Below, in pieces: positions 1 through 5,342 of a DNA stretch of 5,342 nucleotides. Both the position numbers and the translations under genes were made by a program. The notes beneath the pieces were generated by a model, which saw nothing but the letters and a program-made list of their open reading frames with translations, ran no database searches and had not been told where the DNA came from. Source of the DNA: Anaerolineales bacterium UBA832 (GTDB lineage: Bacteria; Chloroflexota; Anaerolineae; Anaerolineales; UBA11657); NCBI GenBank assembly GCA_002296125.1, contig DBHI01000110.1, positions 1-5,342 of the forward strand. The letters are read 5' to 3'. Each line of letters starts with the position of its first letter. The first letter of the stretch is position 1.

Positions 1-1129
1 CTGTTGCTAATCCGTTGCCATTTGTAAATATAGTAGTAAAAAATACTACATATATAGAATAGAAAATCGAAGCACATAAAACCCACCTTCTTTTATCCCA
101 TGATAAACCTAACCACATAGAAACAAGCAGCAAAAATATTAATACAGGCACAGATTTCCAAATACCAACAACCGAATAATCAATAGGGTTGCTATTAAGC
201 AAATACTTTACAGGAAAAGCTGTCAACTGAGGCAAAATCAAAGTAATCATAACCAACAACAAATCAAAACTAGCATAATCTTTAATAACATTCCATCTCG
301 CTACGCAAACCAGAATGCCAGAAAACAAACCAAAAATAACAGCCATCAAAGCTGGAATTACAAGAAAGTAATCCAATCGACCTCCATCTCCATCTACATT
401 CAATAGATCTAGTACATCTACTTGAAGAATTAAAGTCGCAATCAAACCTAATATAATTGCCATAACTATAAAAAAAATAAAGATCCTCTTTAGTAAAGGA
501 TTTCTCCAATCACTTTTCATATTGTCATTAACAAACAACAAACCCACAAAAATCATCCAAATTGCATCATATAGGAAAGCAACTTCTTTAGATGTATGAT
601 TAAAAGCTATTGCTGCCACAAACAAATACAACCATTTATCTTGCTTGTATTTCAAATATTTCCAAAAACTTAATGCCATAATCAACACAAAAACAACTAC
701 AAAACTTTCATTACGAACATATCTAGTATAGTAAAGCATTATAGGACTAATACACATCAAACAACCTGCTATAAATGCTCCAGCTCTTCCTAATAAATCT
801 CTATACCACCACAATATACCAACAGCTAAAACACCAAAAATAGCTGATGGAACACGTGAAGTGAAATCCGTATCACCGAAAAGAAAATACACAAATGCTA
901 AAGCATGGAACTGAAATGGGCCATGCATTAAAGGAGTATGTTCAAATCCTTCCCCACGTGACAATTCCCATGAATAATAAGTATGCAGACTTTCATCATG
1001 ACTGATAACCCGTGAACCCAAATCATAAAATCTACTGAAAATTGTTAACAAAATCAACAGAATCCACATACATTTCTCAACGTTTAGATTGACAACAAAA
1101 CTCTTGTCAGAAAATTTTGAATCTATCAC
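1..1129 (-). CDS. Agl23-like (TIGR03663) GT-C membrane protein, C-terminus cut off
   Basis: Partial gene: 376 codons are visible and the frame is still open at the window edge. It starts at GTG (1129-1127) with a strong AAGGAG five bases upstream. After a short cytoplasmic N-terminus comes helix 1 (about 20-37), then an outer loop with HDES (44-47) and MHGPFQ (68-73). These are the DE dipeptide and HGP tripeptide described as invariant in TIGR03663. Further GT-C features are SRVPSAIFG (91-99), TRYVRNES (135-142, holding the conserved Arg pair) and HTSKEVAF (178-185). An acidic loop follows (about 236-253, VDVLDLLNVDGDGG). At least eight hydrophobic segments are visible. The family resembles dolichyl-phosphate-mannose:protein mannosyltransferases at its N-terminus and is annotated as flippase-activity-associated. 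It is typically encoded near a YYY-family gene, exactly as here. The likely role is handling or transferring lipid-linked sugar at the outer membrane face, which is not proven. It lies 25 bases after the preceding gene, so co-transcription is likely. I give no symbol because the Agl23 name comes from archaeal homologues. Confidence 0.9.
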   Translation of the reverse strand, partial: MIDSKFSDKSFVVNLNVEKCMWILLILLTIFSRFYDLGSRVISHDESLHTYYSWELSRGEGFEHTPLMHGPFQFHALAFVYFLFGDTDFTSRVPSAIFGVLAVGILWWYRDLLGRAGAFIAGCLMCISPIMLYYTRYVRNESFVVVFVLIMALSFWKYLKYKQDKWLYLFVAAIAFNHTSKEVAFLYDAIWMIFVGLLFVNDNMKSDWRNPLLKRIFIFFIVMAIILGLIATLILQVDVLDLLNVDGDGGRLDYFLVIPALMAVIFGLFSGILVCVARWNVIKDYASFDLLLVMITLILPQLTAFPVKYLLNSNPIDYSVVGIWKSVPVLIFLLLVSMWLGLSWDKRRWVLCASIFYSIYVVFFTTIFTNGNGLAT

Positions 1130-1134
1130 TAATA

Positions 1135-1140
1135 CTCCTT
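1135..1140 (-). promoter_or_regulatory. Shine-Dalgarno site of the Agl23-like gene
   Basis: AAGGAG on the minus strand, five bases before GTG at 1129. It is the only near-consensus ribosome binding site among the three genes. It settles the GTG start over the internal ATG at codon 21, which would cut into the first membrane helix. The site lies in the 25-base gap after the preceding gene, so this gene can be initiated independently on the shared transcript. Confidence 0.8.
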
Positions 1141-1144
1141 AATA

Positions 1145-1165
1145 GTACTAATAATTAGTTAGTAC
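1145..1165. repeat. Short intercistronic inverted repeat at a stop codon
   Basis: GTACTAA (1145-1151) and TTAGTAC (1159-1165) form a 7-bp stem with a 7-base loop. The structure includes the TAA stop of the second gene (1157-1155) and ends five bases before the AAGGAG of the third. An alternative fold, ACTAAT/ATTAGT around one central base (1147-1159), overlaps it. The stem is AT-rich and weak, and a repeat of this size can arise by chance in such DNA. Any effect on translation of the third gene is speculative. Confidence 0.3.
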
Positions 1166-2867
1166 CTTTTATTAACCTTTCTTTGACCCAAACAGTGACA
1201 ATGTCATTATTACTACTAGTAATAACAAAATTACTACTATAATTATCATTATACAAGTGAAAATCGTGACCAACATATGGTTCATCAACCTCAAATACAA
1301 AATCCTTACCATCTGCAATAACTACTGAAGCACCGCTAGCATTATTATCATGACTCCATGTTATATTCTTAAAATCACGAAGCATCCAATCCAAACTTAA
1401 TCTATGCTGGTCTCCTAATATATGAATATCAACCTCATTGTCAATTCCAACTACCCTTAACGATATATCACCTAAAGTATCAACTAACATTTCATTAGAC
1501 GGATAAGAAATAAATGACTGTAATATATTATCAGCTGGAAAACGACTAAATTTCCAACTAACATGCATAGAATAAAAAACTCCAACAACAGTAAATGTTA
1601 TAGCAAAAGCTGATAATGAATTAGACCACGACCATCCCACACCAAAGAGCACCACTACCATAGCCAACATACCAATAAGCAGAGACAAACTAATAATCAA
1701 GTCCTTATTAGTTTGTCTCTGCAGTAAGACATCCAGAGACAATTTATTGCCAAAAACAATCACACCAAAAATTACTAAAGAGAACAATAAAATAATCTGA
1801 ACACCAATAACATAAACCGATTCTTTGTTAATGTGTTCTTCACATATAGCACTAATCATTCTAGCAATTAAAACAAACAAAGGGATAACTAATAAAATCA
1901 TATAAGATGCTGAAATAGCACTATAAACACATGTATAAATTAATTGAATTAACATAAAACCAAAAACAACCTTATCAATTCTATCAAATGGAGATCTAAA
2001 CCAAATTCCTGCAGCTAAAGCTATTATTAACGGGCTTTGAAATCGGAAGGTAGTTAAAATAAAACTGTACCAATACTTACCTTTTACAACATATCCCCAA
2101 CCTGAAATCCATTCAATTAAAACGTTCCCCATAGACATCATCCCCTGCTTGTATACAAAAAATATTGTATATACAATAACAGTAACAATTACCAGACCTA
2201 TGATATTAAAAACATTCAAACCAAGATCATAATCTGAAAATTGCTTCAATTTAAATTGCGATGAAAGATAGCAAAAAATAATAAGGATAAGCACCCCTAC
2301 TAACAAATACCTTCCACTCAAAACTCCTATCATAAGTCCATATACAAGTAATAGCTGGCCACTAATTTGCTTTTCCTTAAAAAGCCTAGTTAAACCTAAT
2401 AATGCAAGAATCCATCCAAAGAATCCTATCGCACTACCATCAGCAATCCTAGAAATCATTACACCACTAGGAGCTACCGCAATAAAAGAAAATATAATAT
2501 ATGAAACAATCCTGCCAACATAACGCTCAAACATAAATGGGGCAAACATTAACACACTTCCAAATAAAGCAGATACGCTTCTAACTAGCACCACACTAGA
2601 AGACCCAGTCAACCAAAATAAAATAACATGAAAAAATAAAGTAACAGGACTTGCAACACCCAAATAATTTGTGCTATCCATATCACCGCTAACAATCATA
2701 ACACCCAAATTAGCATCAACAAGCTCCCTATGTAAAAGTGGCATATGACTCAATCCATAAAACCTAAAAACAACTCCTACAATGCCAAAAAACATTAGCC
2801 AACCAAGCCTAATATATTTGCTGTATTCTCTGAATATTTTTGGAGGTACCAAAACAGAACTTATCAC
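1155..2867 (-). CDS. Divergent GT-C-fold (GT39/PMT-like) membrane protein
   Basis: About 570 residues with some 11-13 membrane helices up to about residue 435, then a soluble C-terminal domain (about 440-570) containing LDWMLRDF (492-499). The N-terminal third follows the GT-C glycosyltransferase layout: helix 1, a first outer loop with HREL (46-49), ASPV (72-75), then VRSVSALFG, the YVGR turn and SRIAD (139-143). Against the downstream Agl23-like gene these line up with HDES, HGPF, SRVPSAIFG, LLGR and TRYVRNE. The first acid of the usual DE pair is therefore Arg here and HGP is replaced by ASP, so this may be a non-catalytic or altered member. I chose GTG at 2867 because AGAGAG lies six bases upstream, as before the YYY gene. 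The longest frame begins at a TTG (2882) directly after the upstream TAA, but that codon has no visible ribosome binding site and would add five residues. It probably works with its neighbours in envelope or protein glycosylation (inference). The coding sequence contains a long perfect inverted repeat at 1679-1722. Confidence 0.9.
   Translation of the reverse strand: MISSVLVPPKIFREYSKYIRLGWLMFFGIVGVVFRFYGLSHMPLLHRELVDANLGVMIVSGDMDSTNYLGVASPVTLFFHVILFWLTGSSSVVLVRSVSALFGSVLMFAPFMFERYVGRIVSYIIFSFIAVAPSGVMISRIADGSAIGFFGWILALLGLTRLFKEKQISGQLLLVYGLMIGVLSGRYLLVGVLILIIFCYLSSQFKLKQFSDYDLGLNVFNIIGLVIVTVIVYTIFFVYKQGMMSMGNVLIEWISGWGYVVKGKYWYSFILTTFRFQSPLIIALAAGIWFRSPFDRIDKVVFGFMLIQLIYTCVYSAISASYMILLVIPLFVLIARMISAICEEHINKESVYVIGVQIILLFSLVIFGVIVFGNKLSLDVLLQRQTNKDLIISLSLLIGMLAMVVVLFGVGWSWSNSLSAFAITFTVVGVFYSMHVSWKFSRFPADNILQSFISYPSNEMLVDTLGDISLRVVGIDNEVDIHILGDQHRLSLDWMLRDFKNITWSHDNNASGASVVIADGKDFVFEVDEPYVGHDFHLYNDNYSSNFVITSSNNDIVTVWVKERLIKGTN
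1679..1722. repeat. Perfect 18-bp inverted repeat with 8-base loop inside a gene
   Basis: The arms are GCAGAGACAAACTAATAA (1679-1696) and its exact reverse complement (1705-1722), separated by TCAAGTCC (1697-1704). Pairing stops at A1678/A1723. It lies entirely within the second gene, over codons for about residues 382-397, in or beside a loop between two membrane helices (LQRQTNKDLIISLSLL). Six of the 18 pairs are G-C. No U-run follows on either strand, so it does not look like a standard intrinsic terminator. A third partial copy of the arm, CAGAGACAA, lies nearby at 1734-1742. Origin and role are unknown. It could be an mRNA hairpin, a fold-back (template-switch) mutation, or an assembly artefact. 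Confidence 0.9.
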
Positions 2868-2873
2868 TATTTG

Positions 2874-2879
2874 CTCTCT
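2874..2879 (-). promoter_or_regulatory. Probable ribosome binding site (AGAGAG) of the second gene
   Basis: AGAGAG lies six bases before the GTG at 2867. The same hexamer lies seven bases before the ATG of the YYY gene (5322-5317). It is a partial Shine-Dalgarno match, weaker than the AAGGAG before the third gene. It favours GTG 2867 over TTG 2882, which has only AT-rich coding sequence upstream. Confidence 0.5.
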
Positions 2880-2882
2880 CAA

Positions 2883-5309
2883 TTAATACAATTCAAAAAG
2901 TTCTACTGATTGATTGGCATACACTAATCTCATATTTTTAGAAAATTTATCTAAACTATTTCTAGAAAATATGTTCCTTTCTAAATCACCAACATACACA
3001 TATTTTACTCCATATCTATTTAATATTTCTAAAGCAAGAGTCCAATCCCTACATGAATACAATACCTCAATATCATTTTGTCTCTTATTAATTTCAAGAT
3101 AATCACCACGCCACTGAATTTCATGTCCAGGCCAACCCAACACCGTAGAAATACCTGTATTCGCAGCTATTCTTCCATAGTTGGTATAACTACCACCTAC
3201 TGATTCAAGTATAACTATATCATCCGGCAGATTGTTACTGATCCATTGTATTGCATCGTATTCATCCTTATTAGATCTACGTATATAATCCATACCATCC
3301 AAAGTATTATTACCCACAACAACACCTTTCATTCCATTCGTTTTGGACCATAAAGCTAAACCTGTATATAAAAATCCTCCCACAACTACTAAAACCACAC
3401 AAAACATATACGGTAGTAAAAATTGAACTTTCGACTCTCTAGCTACACGCCACACTCCATAACCACCTACAAGCGACCACAATATCCAAGTTTGATAATA
3501 AAACTTGAACACAGTATTCATTCTTACACCAAAATTGTCTCTCACATAAAAGTACTCAGGTAATAAAACTAACAAAACACCCATTATCATTAATAGCATA
3601 ACAAATCGTTTATTATCAAGATTACCTATACTTGCTTTCTCTTTTATAAATAACACTCCTATACCCATAATTAATAAGAAAAACAGAAATAGAGTAGACA
3701 GCGATCCATAAACTAGTCTTCTATTCATAACCTCCATAATTAAACTATTAGTAAAAACATCTATTTTCTGATTGATAAACAATTGATTTAGGACTAATTC
3801 TGTATCGTCTACTACAACCAATACTATCGACACAACAATAAATGAAAATAATACTCCAAACCCAATTAACAATGACTGCCTCCATCTAATTAGTCGACGA
3901 AAACCTACTACTTCTTTCATCATCCACATACTAATTGGAATTAACAAAACGCCAAACATTACGAATAAATGAGAAAATCGCGTCGGATAGACTAAATTAG
4001 ATGCAAATCCATTTGCTTGAGATCTGAAATTAAAATAGAAGGGTAGATATAAAACAATACTACTAAAAACAATTGAAATAATACCTAAAATACCACTAAC
4101 ATTTAATCGTTCCCTGCTTAACAAAAAAGCCAAAATTGCTATCATCATATATATTGGGTAATCCCACAAATTAATAAATGCGATACTGCCGAGAATCATA
4201 CCGAAACATATTATTCTGCGAAATTTATATAAATCTAGATATCCATTAGTATTATTAAAATCGATTTTTACTTCCGAACTTCCATTCTGTAAAAATAATT
4301 GAAGAGAAACAGAAATTGCCACAAGAACAAATGGAATTGATATAACATGTGGGTGCAAATCTCCAAGCAAAAAAGAAAAAAATGGAAACTCAGTAATTGG
4401 TTGTATGTCCACAATATTACCTGCAAGATCTCGATCTCGTATTACACGCGAAGATTGCCACCACCACCAGTGTCTTTCAGGAATCCACATGTTACCTAAT
4501 ATCTCGACTGGAGCCTTGTCAATCCACTTTATATCTACCCATTTCCAAAATCTGTAAGATCCGATGCCAAATCTATGCACAATTTCAAGTAGACCATTCA
4601 AATTGCCTACCAATAAAATAAACACTGGAGAGATCAAAGCACTCAAATAATTCCATAAACTCATCTTTTCAAATTGCTTCTTTTTTATTTTTCCATACAT
4701 CATCAAATTTACAGCAATGCCAAATGATCCTATTGCTGCTAAACCATATACCAATGCTATTGACAAATTAAAACCAACAGATGATTCTACTCCACTCAAT
4801 ACTGTCACTACAGCCATCATCACATATCCAAAATAGTAATAACTAATGCTATAACCAGAAAACCATGGGTCTGCAGGTGGAACATCACCACCACGTAACA
4901 CCGAATTCATAAAAGCAAATTCCATAGGCTTCTCAGTACCAACAATATCTGGATTAAGGTAACGAATATATGCCATGAAGAACAAAAAGCTAACAAATAA
5001 ACCTTCCACAATTAATACATAACGCTTATGTGTGCGCATCCATAAAAATGCTTCACCATTTTTCCAATACATTCGATTAATTACACATACAATAATTAAA
5101 GCAGTAACTATTCCATTAGTTGTTACTGCAATATATCCGAATGAGCCTAATATCCACACCACATAACCTATTATTAACAAACCTAATATCTTACTTATAG
5201 AATAACCCTTATCAATAAGGTGGGGAAACAAATCAAAAACAATAGGCCATACTAGGAACCCAAAAAACCAAACAATTATTACCCATATTAATACTCCAAT
5301 GAATTCCAT
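2883..5309 (-). CDS. DUF2298 / Chlor_Arch_YYY-family polytopic membrane protein
   Basis: An 808-residue, very hydrophobic protein that I recognise as the YYY family (DUF2298, TIGR03662), single-domain class, whose usual length is about 700-900. By eye there are about 15 membrane helices between residues 3 and 651, then a soluble, probably extracytoplasmic domain at about 655-808. Family hallmarks in order are GTEKPMEF (124-131), PPADPWFSGY then YYYFG (157-161), WWWWQSSRVI (281-290), FSFLLGDLHPHV (311-322), NLWDYPIY (380-387), EYFYVRDNFGVRMNTVFKFY (585-604), and in the C-terminal domain GGSYTNYGR (705-713), GWPGHEIQWRG (725-735) and YVGDLER (772-778). The pattern of acidic residues in the first outer loop resembles GT-C glycosyltransferases, so a role in lipid-linked sugar transfer or translocation is plausible, but the function is unproven. 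The ATG start has AGAGAG seven bases upstream. The frame stays open to the window edge, so a slightly longer protein is possible. It is the first of three co-directional genes, and its TAA sits 15 bases before the preferred start of the next. No truncation or frameshift is seen. Confidence 0.95.
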   Translation of the reverse strand: MEFIGVLIWVIIVWFFGFLVWPIVFDLFPHLIDKGYSISKILGLLIIGYVVWILGSFGYIAVTTNGIVTALIIVCVINRMYWKNGEAFLWMRTHKRYVLIVEGLFVSFLFFMAYIRYLNPDIVGTEKPMEFAFMNSVLRGGDVPPADPWFSGYSISYYYFGYVMMAVVTVLSGVESSVGFNLSIALVYGLAAIGSFGIAVNLMMYGKIKKKQFEKMSLWNYLSALISPVFILLVGNLNGLLEIVHRFGIGSYRFWKWVDIKWIDKAPVEILGNMWIPERHWWWWQSSRVIRDRDLAGNIVDIQPITEFPFFSFLLGDLHPHVISIPFVLVAISVSLQLFLQNGSSEVKIDFNNTNGYLDLYKFRRIICFGMILGSIAFINLWDYPIYMMIAILAFLLSRERLNVSGILGIISIVFSSIVLYLPFYFNFRSQANGFASNLVYPTRFSHLFVMFGVLLIPISMWMMKEVVGFRRLIRWRQSLLIGFGVLFSFIVVSIVLVVVDDTELVLNQLFINQKIDVFTNSLIMEVMNRRLVYGSLSTLFLFFLLIMGIGVLFIKEKASIGNLDNKRFVMLLMIMGVLLVLLPEYFYVRDNFGVRMNTVFKFYYQTWILWSLVGGYGVWRVARESKVQFLLPYMFCVVLVVVGGFLYTGLALWSKTNGMKGVVVGNNTLDGMDYIRRSNKDEYDAIQWISNNLPDDIVILESVGGSYTNYGRIAANTGISTVLGWPGHEIQWRGDYLEINKRQNDIEVLYSCRDWTLALEILNRYGVKYVYVGDLERNIFSRNSLDKFSKNMRLVYANQSVELFELY

Positions 5310-5342
5310 AATGCTACTCTCTATGGTTTGATGCGATAGCCA
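5310..5342 (-). other. Short leader before the YYY gene; may hold the 3' end of an upstream gene
   Basis: Only 33 bases are visible upstream of the ATG. Two frames end here in TAG: one at 5323-5321 (last residues GYRIKP) and one at 5316-5314 (last residues AIASNHRE). Either could be the tail of a same-strand upstream gene, which would fit the tight packing of the operon, but too little is visible to tell. No promoter is recognisable. Confidence 0.25.
5317..5322 (-). promoter_or_regulatory. Probable ribosome binding site (AGAGAG) of the YYY gene
   Basis: AGAGAG lies seven bases before the ATG at 5309, a partial Shine-Dalgarno match at correct spacing. The reading frame upstream of this ATG has no stop before the window edge, so this site is the main argument for starting at 5309 rather than outside the window. 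Confidence 0.45.

Noticed and set aside
282..509. 75-residue minus-strand open frame
   Set aside because: It lies wholly inside the Agl23-like gene on the same strand in another frame. Its Ser/Cys/Arg-rich translation resembles no protein and has no ribosome binding site, whereas the overlapping frame carries the HDE and HGP motifs.
1679..1722. Intrinsic terminator reading of the long hairpin
   Set aside because: No U-run follows the stem on either strand, the stem is AT-rich, and it sits in mid-gene with the reading frame continuing through it.
2868..2882. TTG at 2882 as the start of the second gene
   Set aside because: It gives the longest frame, but there is no Shine-Dalgarno-like sequence before it. 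The GTG at 2867 has AGAGAG at good spacing. The TTG is kept only as an alternative.
2914..3102. 62-residue plus-strand open frame
   Set aside because: It is antisense to the conserved C-terminal domain of the YYY protein. The translation has no recognisable motif and no clear ribosome binding site, so it is a shadow of the real gene.
4397..4621. 74-residue plus-strand open frame
   Set aside because: It is antisense to the WWWW and adjacent region of the YYY protein. It is open because of codon use on the other strand, and no independent evidence supports it.
5101..5129. Inverted repeat GCAGTAAC / GTTACTGC inside the YYY gene
   Set aside because: The arms are only 8 bp with a 13-base loop. 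Several repeats of this size are expected by chance in a 5-kb AT-rich window.
1..5342. CRISPR array, tRNA/rRNA, insertion sequence or phage elements
   Set aside because: I saw no spaced direct repeats, no tRNA-like or rRNA-like sequence, no transposase motifs and no terminal repeats. Nearly all of the window is covered by the three membrane-protein genes.

Overview
The window is a piece of one minus-strand operon of integral-membrane proteins. Read 5'->3' on the minus strand it holds three co-directional genes with almost no space between them. They are (A) an 808-residue DUF2298 / 'Chlor_Arch_YYY' protein at 5309-2883, (B) a roughly 570-residue divergent GT-C-fold (GT39/PMT-like) membrane protein at 2867-1155, and (C) the first 376 residues of a protein of the TIGR03663 / Agl23 family ('flippase activity-associated protein'), starting at 1129 and running off the window at base 1. 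Gene C carries the family's DE and HGP motifs. No convincing gene was seen on the plus strand, and there are no RNA genes, mobile elements or CRISPR arrays.

Organism. The YYY family and the Agl23-like family are sporadic but co-occurring, known mainly from Chloroflexota and some archaea. The starts here have Shine-Dalgarno-type sites (a clear AAGGAG before gene C, AGAGAG before A and B), and the DNA is AT-rich (about one third G+C by eye). A bacterium of the Chloroflexota with a low-GC genome, for example an uncultured marine lineage such as SAR202, is my best guess. An archaeon or a clostridial relative is not excluded. This is inference from family distribution only.

How the genes may work together. 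All three proteins have the GT-C layout, or motifs resembling it: an acidic motif in the first extracytoplasmic loop, many membrane helices, and in A and B a soluble C-terminal domain. GT-C enzymes use polyprenyl-phosphate-linked sugars on the outer face of the membrane. The simplest reading is a membrane machine that moves or transfers a lipid-linked sugar for envelope or protein glycosylation. C keeps the canonical acid pair, B has lost the first acid, and A carries the unusual YYYFG, WWWW and DLHPH motifs. The biochemical function of A is unknown to me, and B may be a non-catalytic partner.

The most unexpected non-coding signal is a perfect 18-bp inverted repeat with an 8-base loop (1679-1722) lying inside the coding sequence of gene B. 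It is far longer than chance would give in a window this size.
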